Assembly (NCBI GenBank): GCA_035495315.1
Contig: DATJGF010000154.1
Span: 1-60,646, forward strand
Source of the DNA: DATJGF01 sp035495315
GTDB lineage: Bacteria > Verrucomicrobiota > Verrucomicrobiia > Limisphaerales > UBA8199
Length of the DNA: 60,646 nucleotides
Direction: 5' to 3'
A program made the position numbers and the translations under genes. Below are positions 48,674 to 56,328 of the stretch, in pieces. Position 1 is the first letter of the stretch, and the number at the start of each line of letters is the position of its first letter. Under the pieces are notes generated by a model. It saw only the letters and a program-made list of their open reading frames with translations, was not told the origin of the DNA and ran no database searches.

Positions 48674-49917
48674 GCTATCGCCTCCTCCAGAATGCGGCTC
48701 TCGGCGTGTTCGGTTTCGAACCCCATCAACCTTCCAATAGTTCCTGCAAGGCTGATCTGGTCGACTGGTTTGTCAACGATAGCCCCGCGAGGCACGCCGG
48801 GACCCGCCATGAGGCAAAAGATCTCGTGCGCCGAGCGTGAATTGAAATGATGCTGGCAGGGAACATCGGCCAGCGGGTTGTTGTCGCGGCCGCAGTCCGG
48901 CACCACGACAAAGATCGTGTTGTCGCGGTACTCAGGATCCGCCTCGACTGTTGCCACCAGTTGCTTCAAACCGTCATCCATGATCGCAATCGCCCGTGTG
49001 TAATGTGTCAGGTTGCCCCAGTGGACGTAATCACAATCCTGATAGTTCACCATCAACAATTTCGGTCGCAGTTCTTTGATGGCGCGGATGGTAAGCTCGG
49101 TCAGCAACCGATCTCCCCGCGGGTTGACCAGACCGGTTTCACCGTAATATTCGCGCCAACGCTCCCAAAATCTCACCAACTCAGGTCCCTGGCCGTTGGG
49201 CTCGGCATTGCGGTAATCGACGGCCTCGAGCTTTTGAAGTTCCTTTCGTTTTGCCTCGAGCTCTTTGCCTGCCCAGCGGCCAGCCTGCAGTGAACGGCGC
49301 AGCAGAAAGGTTTTGTAGCGATACAAGCTCAGAGTATTGGATCGGTAATTGATGCCGTAGAGATGGTTGTTGCTGAACGTGTAGAATTCCTCATTCGAGC
49401 GATCTTCGCCGTTGACAATCAGCGTCTGATAATCCGGAACCGCATAGCGCTTGCGCAAATATTCAAAAAGCGTCGGCACCTTTGACTCAAACCTTTCGGA
49501 AAGAAATTTGTTGGTGATGTCCTTGTACTTTTCGTATTTGCCAGTGATTATGTAGAGCGTGCCCTGGCCATGGCTCGTATCCACACCCACCATCGGCGTG
49601 AACGAGTCGATTTGCATTTGAGGAAACAGTGTCCCCCGTCGGGCGAACTCACGGCACAGAAACGGTGCATACGTGGATTGAGGATCGATCGTTTCCCGCC
49701 GCCGCGCTCCGCCGCCAAAACGGACGATAATCACGTTCGGCCCGCGGTAGGGCTTTCGATCATCGGCGGCGGCGGCAACACCGGTGATTCCTGCTGGCAG
49801 CATGGTTGACCCGACCAGCAAACCGGTGCTGCTGGAGACTTGCTTAAGGAATGACCGCCGGGAGATCGACGGACGGGAAGAGTTTGCAAACCGCATAAGA
49901 TCCTTAGGTTCAGGCAT
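48670..49917 (-). CDS. Tat-exported alkaline phosphatase/sulfatase-superfamily protein (DUF1501-like)
   Basis: From the ATG at 49917 (415 aa) there is a Tat signal with the twin-arginine motif SRRSFLKQ followed by a hydrophobic stretch (TGLLVGSTMLPAGITGVAAA). The body is alkaline-phosphatase-like: VIIVRFGGGARRRETID near the start, where classic sulfatases have a metal-binding aspartate pair, then VNYQDCDYVHW, FVVVPDCGRDNN and QHHFNSRSAHEIFCLMAGPGVP, the last two resembling the C-terminal metal-ligand region. Because the first metal motif is degenerate, catalytic activity is uncertain. Such Tat-exported proteins are common in Planctomycetes/Verrucomicrobia. The gene is translationally coupled to a membrane-protein gene. 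Confidence 0.85.
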   Translation of the reverse strand: MPEPKDLMRFANSSRPSISRRSFLKQVSSSTGLLVGSTMLPAGITGVAAAADDRKPYRGPNVIIVRFGGGARRRETIDPQSTYAPFLCREFARRGTLFPQMQIDSFTPMVGVDTSHGQGTLYIITGKYEKYKDITNKFLSERFESKVPTLFEYLRKRYAVPDYQTLIVNGEDRSNEEFYTFSNNHLYGINYRSNTLSLYRYKTFLLRRSLQAGRWAGKELEAKRKELQKLEAVDYRNAEPNGQGPELVRFWERWREYYGETGLVNPRGDRLLTELTIRAIKELRPKLLMVNYQDCDYVHWGNLTHYTRAIAIMDDGLKQLVATVEADPEYRDNTIFVVVPDCGRDNNPLADVPCQHHFNSRSAHEIFCLMAGPGVPRGAIVDKPVDQISLAGTIGRLMGFETEHAESRILEEAIA

Positions 49918-50099
49918 TACTGATCGCTTCACTATAGCACTGCTAACGTGGATAAGACACCGTCGGCGACGTCTTTGTTTCAACTTGAGTTTCTAGCTGA
50001 ATATGCAAGTTTCTCGGCTACATGGATTCCTTCAAGCGCCTCAGCGCCAGCATTGTACAGCGCCCTTTTTGTAGTTGTGCAGGGTTATTTCAGCGCAAT

Positions 50100-50378
50100 G
50101 GCTGTGGCAGCGGAACGTTATCGAGTGGTTGCCTGGGGCGACATTCAATATGACCTCGTCCTGGATTCCGGTCAGCGCGGCCGAGGCGCCCCACTGTGGC
50201 AAATCGCCGCCGGCGATTTTCATAGCCTGGCGCTCAAGCGCGATGGAAGTGTATTTGGCTGGGGTGACGACAGCTTCCGCCAGACTGAAATTCCCCCAAT
50301 TCTTTCCACAGCATGGCCCTGGTGCGATCCAAGGACATTGGCCGCAGGCCCGACCCGCGGGATCATGGTTTGCGAGCA
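50100..50378 (+). pseudogene. Remnant of an RCC1-repeat protein
   Basis: Within a plus-strand frame the residues YRVVAWGDIQYDLVLD, WQIAAGDFHSLALKRDGSVFGWGDDSFRQTEIPP and TLAAGPTRGIMV match two to three RCC1-type repeats (consensus includes AAG..HSLAL..DG.V.AWG). Complete RCC1-family proteins have at least seven such repeats and are several hundred residues long. This piece has no signal peptide in the right place, no further repeats, and its end overlaps the 3' end of the EgtD-like gene, so it is most likely a decayed fragment. Confidence 0.7.
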
Positions 50379-51364
50379 ACCAGGAATACGCCTTCCTCTT
50401 CCGATTGAGTGATCCATTGCCCCCCGACAGAAAGTCCATTCTCTTGCAGCAATGACTTTATCAGGGCCGGCGTGTGACGATACGAAAAAAACAGCCGGAT
50501 TGAGTCACCCGCCGAAAAGGCAAAGCGCTCCGCATCTACCTGCACCTCACGAGCTCGCGAGAACTCAAAGTAAGCGGCAATGCGCTTAAGTCCGGCGTCA
50601 TCCTCAATCGCAAAGCGGATCTGACCGTCCTCTTTTTCAACCCCAACATCAGACAAGAAGATCGACAACCACTCTCGCGTTAACGTGTTGTCATAGAGTG
50701 GCACGATCTTTTCAACCCCTGCGGCATAATCTTTGCCGGGCGCAAGGTTCGCGCTGAAGAGCAGAAGGTCCCGCGGTCGGACCATCGCTGCGAGCCGAGG
50801 CAGGATCACCTGCGGTTCGAAATTCGGGATCATTCCGAAAAAGGTGAAGAGTCGACTCTCAGGAAGCCGAGTTTTGGCATTGCCCGTGTTGAACCGGCGT
50901 TCGACGTACTCTGGCAAATCGTCTGCAATCGCCAGATCGCAGACAAGCGGGAAGCATTCGGCCGAGCCAAGGTATTCCAGCACCGTTTGCCGAGCGACCA
51001 GAACCATCGCCACACTCACATCCACCGGAGAATAGGAGGCCGCAATATTTCTGCTCCGTAGCGCTGCAATCAACCGGGCGTCCTTTTGGCCTCCACCGCA
51101 ACCCAATCCGACCAGGTGTACTCGCCCCGCCAGGATTCTTTCCAGTGCGGCAGCAAAGCTGCGATTGTACAAAGCGGCGCAGTCTGGATCGTTCCGGGAT
51201 GGGGAATAAACCTCGTGCAATTCCAGCCATTTCATCGCTTGTCGCACACTTTCGTAGTGAAACTTGTGGTTGATGCGCCGCGCGCGCAGACTTTCACCGA
51301 GTTGGGCGCGCACTTGTTCTGGGAATTGGCTCGGATGGATTTCCACTGTCACCGACGACGACAT
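50363..51364 (-). CDS. EgtD-like histidine-type methyltransferase (Methyltransf_33)
   Basis: EgtD trimethylates the alpha-amino group of histidine to make hercynine, the first step of ergothioneine synthesis. The 333-aa protein has the family fold with the N-terminal KFHYES motif (34-39), the SAM-binding GLGCGGGQKD at 86-95, and later FFGMIPNFEP, LLFSANLAPG and FFSYRHTP. The N-terminal text SVRQAMKWLELHEVYSPSRND differs from classic EgtD (KFHYDERGSELF), so substrate specificity may differ. No egtB is adjacent. The 3' end overlaps an RCC1-repeat remnant on the other strand. Confidence 0.82.
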   Translation of the reverse strand: MSSSVTVEIHPSQFPEQVRAQLGESLRARRINHKFHYESVRQAMKWLELHEVYSPSRNDPDCAALYNRSFAAALERILAGRVHLVGLGCGGGQKDARLIAALRSRNIAASYSPVDVSVAMVLVARQTVLEYLGSAECFPLVCDLAIADDLPEYVERRFNTGNAKTRLPESRLFTFFGMIPNFEPQVILPRLAAMVRPRDLLLFSANLAPGKDYAAGVEKIVPLYDNTLTREWLSIFLSDVGVEKEDGQIRFAIEDDAGLKRIAAYFEFSRAREVQVDAERFAFSAGDSIRLFFSYRHTPALIKSLLQENGLSVGGQWITQSEEEGVFLVARKP

Positions 51365-51415
51365 GTGTCTTTAGTGGCTGATCAGCTCCTCCGGCACAAG
51401 CTCGCATTTCTTTTC

Positions 51416-51518
51416 GTAGCGCGAGGCGTCCGCGCCTGCGAGTTAAAACGGCGTCCCCGCCGGGCTGCTCTGCCAGCGAGAGACTGACACAACTCGCAGG
51501 CGCGGACGCCCGCGCTAC
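51416..51518. repeat. 103-bp inverted-repeat element with GTAGCG... ends
   Basis: Arms of about 28 bases (GTAGCGCGAGGCGTCCGCGC and its near-complement) at 51416-51444 and 51491-51518 surround a short interior. The arm start GTAGCG is shared with the element at 18719-18867, so both belong to one family with some variation. Confidence 0.9.
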
Positions 51519-51567
51519 CGCTGCTTGGCACGTTGACTTGGCGCCTTGGTCCGTACATATTCGCCTC

Positions 51568-52329
51568 ATGGATTTCGACATATCGCGGCTTCTCGAGAAG
51601 TGGGAATACCAGCCGGGGAAAGTTGTTGTTCGCAGGTTTAAGGGAAAAGACGGGGTCGAAAAAATCCAACTTCGTGTCGACCTTGGCCTGTTGCAGATGA
51701 ATATCGAGGGGAGACCAGACGGGAAACGGCCTTACGGGTATCCGACCCTTTTCGAATATTATCAGGCCCGTCTCTATAAATATGTCGCCGCCCATAAGGG
51801 CAACGATGAGGGATTCCGGCTCAAAGCTGAGGATTGTGCCAAGCTCCAACTGGAAGCGCTGCAGTACCATCACCGGTATATTTGCCTGTTGCAGTTGGAA
51901 GACTATCCGGCCGTCATCCGCGACGCCGAACGCAACCTGGCGGTCTTTGACTTTGTCGAAAAACACGCCGACTCCGAGGAACTGGTGTGGGCTCTGCGTC
52001 AGTTCCAGCCGCAATTACTAATGATTCTCACTCGCGCGCGGGGCGCGCAGGCATTGCACACCGATGATTTCCCGATGGCGATTCGACTCGTCGAAGAAGG
52101 CCTCGAACAGATTCGAAGCTTCTATCGTGAAAGTCCCAACCCTGAAGCTGGCGAGCAGAGCGGCGAAGTCATGTCATTGCAGGATTGGCTTGAGGAGATC
52201 TGTTCCCGTCGGCCCGTCTCTAAGCGGGAACGACTCGAGCGCGCCTTGCACGACGCCATCAAGTGCGAAGATTACGAGCGGGCGGCCAAAGTCCGCGATC
52301 TGCTGCGCAATCTAAAATCCGCCGAATAA
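51568..52329 (+). CDS. UVR-motif protein of unknown function
   Basis: From the ATG at 51568 the protein is 253 aa. It begins MDFDISRLLEKWEY and is largely helical (LQLEALQYHHRYICLLQLEDYPAVIRDAERNLAVFDFV), with a C-terminal UVR motif (about residues 220-250: RLERALHDAIKCEDYERAAKVRDLLRNL) as in UvrB, UvrC and McsA-type proteins, where it mediates protein contacts. There is no nuclease or helicase domain, so a DNA-repair enzyme is not implied. The internal HHRY/AERNLA part may form TPR-like helices. The GTAGGAGCCGACGTAAGGAG repeat begins 11 bases after the stop. Confidence 0.85.
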   Translation: MDFDISRLLEKWEYQPGKVVVRRFKGKDGVEKIQLRVDLGLLQMNIEGRPDGKRPYGYPTLFEYYQARLYKYVAAHKGNDEGFRLKAEDCAKLQLEALQYHHRYICLLQLEDYPAVIRDAERNLAVFDFVEKHADSEELVWALRQFQPQLLMILTRARGAQALHTDDFPMAIRLVEEGLEQIRSFYRESPNPEAGEQSGEVMSLQDWLEEICSRRPVSKRERLERALHDAIKCEDYERAAKVRDLLRNLKSAE

Positions 52330-52340
52330 ACTCTCCGGCT

Positions 52341-52364
52341 CTGTAGGAGCCGACGTAAGGAGGC
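52341..52364. repeat. GTAGGAGCCGACGTAAGGAG repeat
   Basis: A copy of the family repeat with one change, just after the UVR-motif gene stop and before the convergent DUF420 gene. Confidence 0.85.
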
Positions 52365-52395
52365 TTGTTGCCTGGCCTTTGCAGTTAGTGCATTT

Positions 52396-52842
52396 CTACC
52401 TCTGCGGAAAGATCCGGTACAGCAGCAGGTAAATGATTACTCCGGTCACTGAGACGTACATCCACAATGGCCAGGTCCAGCGCGCGATTCTGCGGTGCGC
52501 ATCGAAGCGGCTTTTCTGCGCGCGGCGGACGGTCATCAGGACCAGAGGCACGATCACGATCGCCAGCAAAGTGTGTGTTAACAGGATCGTTAAATAAATG
52601 GGGCGGAACCATGCCGGATTGCGGAACACTGTCGGTCCCTGATGCAGCACATAGCCAAGATATCCGTGATAGGTGATATAGCAGCAGAGAAACAAAGCCG
52701 AGCTGATCAGCGCCGCGATCATACAGTTGCGGTGGGCCGTCTGATTTTTTTGCCGGATATAATAATACCCACAGCTTAAAAGGACGGCGCTTAAGCCGTT
52801 GAGGCCGGCGTTGACCGCGGGCAGATCGGTGATGCTCATCAC
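52396..52842 (-). CDS. DUF420 membrane protein (CtaM-like)
   Basis: The 148-aa protein has four hydrophobic segments and the conserved residues of DUF420 (DLPAVNAGLNGLSAVLLSCGYYYIR, CYITYHGYLGYV, LLTHTLLAIVIVPLVLMTV, RFDAHRRIARWTWPLWMYVSVTGVIIYLLLY). Relatives such as CtaM are needed for maturation of heme-copper oxidases in some bacteria. It follows the SCO gene with a 4-base overlap, supporting a joint role in cytochrome oxidase assembly. No oxidase subunit gene is in the window. Confidence 0.92.
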   Translation of the reverse strand: MMSITDLPAVNAGLNGLSAVLLSCGYYYIRQKNQTAHRNCMIAALISSALFLCCYITYHGYLGYVLHQGPTVFRNPAWFRPIYLTILLTHTLLAIVIVPLVLMTVRRAQKSRFDAHRRIARWTWPLWMYVSVTGVIIYLLLYRIFPQR

Positions 52843-53492
52843 TCGTGTTCCAATCGTCTGATCCCGGCCAGAAGTTGCGCTTTGACCTGTCGCGAATCTG
52901 TCCCCTCGCCCGTGGTCTCATAGACTCCGCGCAACTGCCCATGCTTATCTACAAGAACAAAAATAGTGCTGTGAATGAACAGGTCCACCGGCGATTGTTG
53001 TTCTTCGGGCTTTTTTTCGATCGCAGTCAATTTCAGAGACTCAATCGCCAACGCCGCGATCTGCTTTTTTGTCCCGGTCAAAAATGTCCAGCGGTTTGGA
53101 TTCGCCTCGAACCGTTCGGCATATCCCTTGAGGACCGACGGGGTATCAAACTCGGGGTCGGTGGTAAGCGAGATCAGTTTTGCAGCGCTACTTTTAGGCA
53201 GCGCCTGTTGGAGTTCCATCATTTGACGCGACATCTTGAGGCATGGCCCGGCGCACCGCGTGAAAATGATGTCCGCAACCCAGACATGTCCCCGCAAGTC
53301 GGCGAGCGACACCCTCTGGCCATTCTGATTCGTCAGCGCAAAATCTGCCACCTGTCCATAGAGTGGGAGAGATTTGCCGAATCCGGCCCGGACTTTTAAC
53401 AGCGCGAGCAAGGAGGCCAGCAATAGCAACGCAATCGTCAGTCCGAGGCCGATCCAGACAAGACGCTCTGTTCGAGGCGGCTTGGCGCTCAT
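52839..53492 (-). CDS. SCO1/SenC-family copper chaperone-like protein
   Basis: SCO proteins bring copper to the CuA centre of cytochrome oxidase or act as thiol-disulfide oxidoreductases. From the ATG at 53492 the protein is 217 aa with an N-terminal membrane anchor (LVWIGLGLTIALLLLASLLALL). The thioredoxin-like core has C80-x3-C84 in FTRCAGPCLK and the third copper ligand H174 in FIHSTIFVLVD. The frame stays open to 53681, but that part is translated from the MITE-like element at 53495-53594, so the ATG at 53492 is preferred. It is the first gene of the SCO-DUF420 pair. Confidence 0.92.
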   Translation of the reverse strand: MSAKPPRTERLVWIGLGLTIALLLLASLLALLKVRAGFGKSLPLYGQVADFALTNQNGQRVSLADLRGHVWVADIIFTRCAGPCLKMSRQMMELQQALPKSSAAKLISLTTDPEFDTPSVLKGYAERFEANPNRWTFLTGTKKQIAALAIESLKLTAIEKKPEEQQSPVDLFIHSTIFVLVDKHGQLRGVYETTGEGTDSRQVKAQLLAGIRRLEHE

Positions 53493-53494
53493 TT

Positions 53495-53594
53495 CGGAAG
53501 GCTGAGTTCCGCGAGGCCCAAATAACTTCCGCGAAGCCCAAAACATAGGTCGTTTTGGCGAGAGATTCGGGGCCTCGCGGAGCTCGGCCTTCCG
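53495..53594. repeat. 100-bp MITE-like inverted repeat (second copy)
   Basis: Arms of 24 bases at 53495-53518 and 53571-53594 are reverse complements with two or three differences, and the interior has the CCGCGAAGCCCAAA motif seen in the copy at 25643-25769. It starts 2 bases upstream of the SCO start codon, so it sits in the promoter or leader region of the SCO-DUF420 pair. Confidence 0.92.
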
Positions 53595-53708
53595 AGGACC
53601 CGACGAGGATATCTTCCAGTCCCGCAGATTATAAAGAATCTCATCAGGATTAGAAATTATCTCAAAACGGCTGATGAGCAAGCGCGCTTATGGCAAGCCA
53701 ACTGCCCT

Positions 53709-54113
53709 TTAGGGCTGGCTGGTGATCTTTGACCAGTCGATATTCTGTGCCGCGGCGTAGATCGCAAACACCTTCTCGTTCTGAATCAGAACCGCGCGGA
53801 CTACGCTCGAGTCGTCTGCTCGGCCGAGGTTCAGGACGGAGTCGGGAATAATGCCGACCTTTTTGTGGGAATAGATGAGTGCAAAAACCGCCTGGGCAAA
53901 GGCGACATAAGGTAAGTCCTTGTAAGCGCCTTCGGCGATATCTTCGACGGCGTTCGCCAGGAATTCGAGCTGATCAACCAGGTGCGGAAAGAGCGGTTCG
54001 TAGATCTGGGTGAACTCCAGCTTCCACTGCGGCAGATGCCGAAGCATCTTCTCCACCACTGCCGGGGTAATCGACGCCGCCCCGCGATTGACAAATTCCA
54101 CGATTTCCGCCAT
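53709..54113 (-). CDS. Hypothetical protein, YkvA/DUF1232-like
   Basis: The 134-aa protein is helical, with a C-terminal stretch (VFALIYSHKKVGIIPDSVLNLGRADDSSVVRAVLI) that resembles the YkvA/DUF1232 pattern of aromatic residues, IPD and a following helix. The N-terminal half (FVNRGAASITPAVVEKMLRHLPQWK) has no known match. Function is unknown in this family. It is the last minus-strand gene before the plus-strand rplU run; its start lies about 150 bases from the rplU promoter. Confidence 0.75.
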   Translation of the reverse strand: MAEIVEFVNRGAASITPAVVEKMLRHLPQWKLEFTQIYEPLFPHLVDQLEFLANAVEDIAEGAYKDLPYVAFAQAVFALIYSHKKVGIIPDSVLNLGRADDSSVVRAVLIQNEKVFAIYAAAQNIDWSKITSQP

Positions 54114-54258
54114 GCCCGAACATTAGCCCAAAGGTCAAAAAAATGGAAAGCTAAAACATAGCAGGGACTCTCCCTGATTTGTTGTATCCGGAACACATGC
54201 AGCGGGTTTTGAAGATCTAAAACGTTGAAAATTGCGATGATAAATTCAAATCTCCCAC

Positions 54259-54287
54259 TTGACATCGCTAACCTGCTTTGCTTAATT
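54259..54287 (+). promoter_or_regulatory. Sigma-70-type promoter of rplU-rpmA
   Basis: A perfect -35 hexamer TTGACA (54259-54264) is followed after exactly 17 bases by a weaker -10 hexamer TTAATT (54282-54287). The likely transcription start is near 54294, giving a leader of about 25 bases. The rplU ribosome-binding site AGGGGA is around 54305-54310, 9 bases before the start codon. Confidence 0.7.
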
Positions 54288-54319
54288 AACCGTTCCCTTT
54301 TTCAGGGGACTAAAATTTT

Positions 54320-54631
54320 ATGTACGCTGTATTAGAAACCGGAAGCAAGCAGTATCGCGTCAGTGCGGGCGACACATTGGAAATCGAGCGCCTTTCAAGC
54401 GAAGTTGGGCAAGCAGTGACATTTGACCGCGTCCTGCTGGTCAGCAACGAAGGCAAAGTCTCGGTTGGAGCGCCGACGGTCGCTAATGCGACGGTAGTGG
54501 CTGACGTCGTGGAACACATTCGTGGCGAGAAGAAGATCGCCTTCAAGATGAAACGCCGCAAAGGCTATCATAAAACGATCGGCCATCGGCAAGAGTTGAC
54601 GGTCGTTAAGATTAAAGAGATTAACATTTAA
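54320..54631 (+). CDS. rplU: Ribosomal protein bL21
   Basis: The 103-aa protein is the large-subunit protein bL21. The N-terminus MYAVLETGSKQYRV and the C-terminal KIAFKMKRRKGYHKTIGHRQ are hallmarks, the latter binding 23S rRNA. Length is standard. It is followed by rpmA after 5 bases; the two are co-transcribed from the promoter at 54259 and share a terminator after rpmA, as in most bacteria. Confidence 0.98.
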   Translation: MYAVLETGSKQYRVSAGDTLEIERLSSEVGQAVTFDRVLLVSNEGKVSVGAPTVANATVVADVVEHIRGEKKIAFKMKRRKGYHKTIGHRQELTVVKIKEINI

Positions 54632-54636
54632 ATTTT

Positions 54637-54903
54637 ATGGCACACAAGAAAGGTCAAGGCAGCGTCCGCAATGGGCGTGACAGCGCCAGCAAGCGCCTCG
54701 GCGTTAAACGATTTGGCGGACAGGTCGTCGCCGCCGGCAACATCCTGGTTCGCCAACGCGGCACCAAGTTCATTGCTGGGCAAAATGTCGGCACAGGGCG
54801 GGACTGGACTCTTTTTGCACTGGTCGACGGCAAAGTCAGTTTCGATAAGGACGGCCGGCGGGTGAATATTAAACCGAGCGAGCCGGATTCCGCGAGCAAC
54901 TAG
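54637..54903 (+). CDS. rpmA: Ribosomal protein bL27
   Basis: The 88-aa protein is bL27. It begins MAHKKGQGSVRNGRDS with the flexible basic tail reaching the peptidyl-transferase centre and has the conserved RLGVKRFGGQVV and GNILVRQRGTKF motifs. It has no N-terminal extension needing cleavage, unlike Firmicutes L27. It lies between rplU and obgE, the usual order, but obgE is separated by a terminator here. Confidence 0.98.
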   Translation: MAHKKGQGSVRNGRDSASKRLGVKRFGGQVVAAGNILVRQRGTKFIAGQNVGTGRDWTLFALVDGKVSFDKDGRRVNIKPSEPDSASN

Positions 54904-54931
54904 GCAGAGAGCTGCGGGAATTCGACGATTT

Positions 54932-54959
54932 ACACCCCGCTGGTTAGCGGGGTGTGTTT
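54932..54959 (+). terminator. Rho-independent terminator after rpmA
   Basis: ACACCCCGCT and AGCGGGGTGT form a perfect 10-bp stem with a GGTT loop (54932-54955), followed by a short T-containing tail (GTTTGTCT). It ends the rplU-rpmA transcript before obgE. Confidence 0.85.
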
Positions 54960-55085
54960 GTCTGGTTGAACAGCTTGAACTGTTACGGCGGTTTGATGAG
55001 GGAGATCAACGATCTGAACCGATTTCGATACTCGAGATTTATCTCACAAGATCTTTTGTTGGGCGACGACTAAACCGGCTCTGGC

Positions 55086-56297
55086 ATGTTCGTCGATGAA
55101 ATAAAGGTTTTTGCGCGTGCTGGACATGGTGGGAAGGGTTGTGTGGCTTTCCAGCGCGAGAAGTATCGGCCGAAAGGGGGCCCTAGCGGCGGCAATGGGG
55201 GTCGCGGAGGCGAAGTGATTCTCGAGGCAGACCACGACCTAAACAACCTGATAGCCCAGTATTATCAACCGCGTTTGATCGCTGAGGATGGGCAGGGCGG
55301 TTTGGGCAAAGGAATGGATGGCCATGCCGGAAAGGACCTCGTTGCCAAGGTGCCTTGCGGAACCCTCGTATGGCGAGTCTCCCCTTCCAGTCCGCAACAC
55401 CCGTCTGCGGAACCTCAGGAGGCCGTGTCTCGCGCACTCTCCTCCAGTTCTCAACATCGCCCACTATTGCGCACCACGGGCAGCGTCCGTGCCATGGAAA
55501 TTGATCTTGCTGCCGATAAAGCGCCCATCGGTTCGGGGTCCGAGAGCCGGCCACACGGTGAGTTGGTGGTTGATTTGACCGAACATGGCCAGCGGTTCGT
55601 TTTGTGCAAAGGCGGCCGGGGTGGGCTGGGTAATCGTAATTTCGCCACCGCGGCTAGACAGGCACCGCGTTTCGCGCAGCCGGGCGAGCCTGGCGAAGAA
55701 GGCGAGTTCCTGCTGGAACTGCGCATCATCGCTGAGGTCGGGTTGGTGGGCTATCCGAACGCGGGGAAATCGACTTTGTTAACCGCGATCTCACATGCCC
55801 GCCCAAAGATCGCGCCTTACCCTTTCACCACGCTTCATCCACAAATTGGGATCGTTGAATACTCGGATTTCCATCGTTTGACCGTGTGTGACGTGCCGGG
55901 GTTGATCGAAGGCGCGCATCGCAATGTCGGTTTGGGTCACGCCTTCTTGCGGCACATCGAACGATGCAAGATCCTCGTTCTGTTGTTGGATATGGCCGGC
56001 ACCGACAATCGTGCCCCGTGGGAAGATTACAAGAACCTGCTCAATGAGCTGGAACTCTACGACCCCACTCTTCTGGAACGGCCGCGGCTGGTTGTTGCTA
56101 ACAAAATGGACGAGCCGACGGCTGAAGCAAATCTCAAGACGTTCAAGCGGCGGATCCCCAAAACACCGGTCCTGCCGATTGCCGCGGCCTTTGACGAAGG
56201 CATCGCAAAATTCAAGCTGATGATCCGCGAAGCGGTCGAGGAGACGACGCGAGGCACGACTCGGCCCCGAAAGCGGCAGCGCGCGGCGAAGTCATAG
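55086..56297 (+). CDS. obgE: GTPase ObgE/CgtA with an insertion in the Obg domain
   Basis: Obg GTPases act in late 50S ribosome assembly. The 403-aa protein has the glycine-rich Obg domain (HGGKGCVAFQREKYRPKGGP, GGNGGRGG), the G domain with P-loop GYPNAGKST at 222-230, DVPG at 269-272 and NKMD at 339-342. Between GTLV (92-95) and VVDLTEHGQR (161 onward) there are about 65 residues where family members have about 8; the extra 57 are Ser/Pro/Arg-rich. The reading frame is kept, so the protein is probably functional. The C-terminal OCT domain is absent; the protein ends in a basic tail. Start: ATG at 55086. Confidence 0.93.
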   Translation: MFVDEIKVFARAGHGGKGCVAFQREKYRPKGGPSGGNGGRGGEVILEADHDLNNLIAQYYQPRLIAEDGQGGLGKGMDGHAGKDLVAKVPCGTLVWRVSPSSPQHPSAEPQEAVSRALSSSSQHRPLLRTTGSVRAMEIDLAADKAPIGSGSESRPHGELVVDLTEHGQRFVLCKGGRGGLGNRNFATAARQAPRFAQPGEPGEEGEFLLELRIIAEVGLVGYPNAGKSTLLTAISHARPKIAPYPFTTLHPQIGIVEYSDFHRLTVCDVPGLIEGAHRNVGLGHAFLRHIERCKILVLLLDMAGTDNRAPWEDYKNLLNELELYDPTLLERPRLVVANKMDEPTAEANLKTFKRRIPKTPVLPIAAAFDEGIAKFKLMIREAVEETTRGTTRPRKRQRAAKS

Positions 56298-56328
56298 AAG
56301 CGTGGTCCGCCGGTTTTCTCGCTTTAAC

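Noticed and set aside
53495..53681. Upstream extension of the SCO gene to 53681
   Set aside because: The frame runs through the MITE-like repeat; the protein begins more naturally at 53492, right before a transmembrane anchor.
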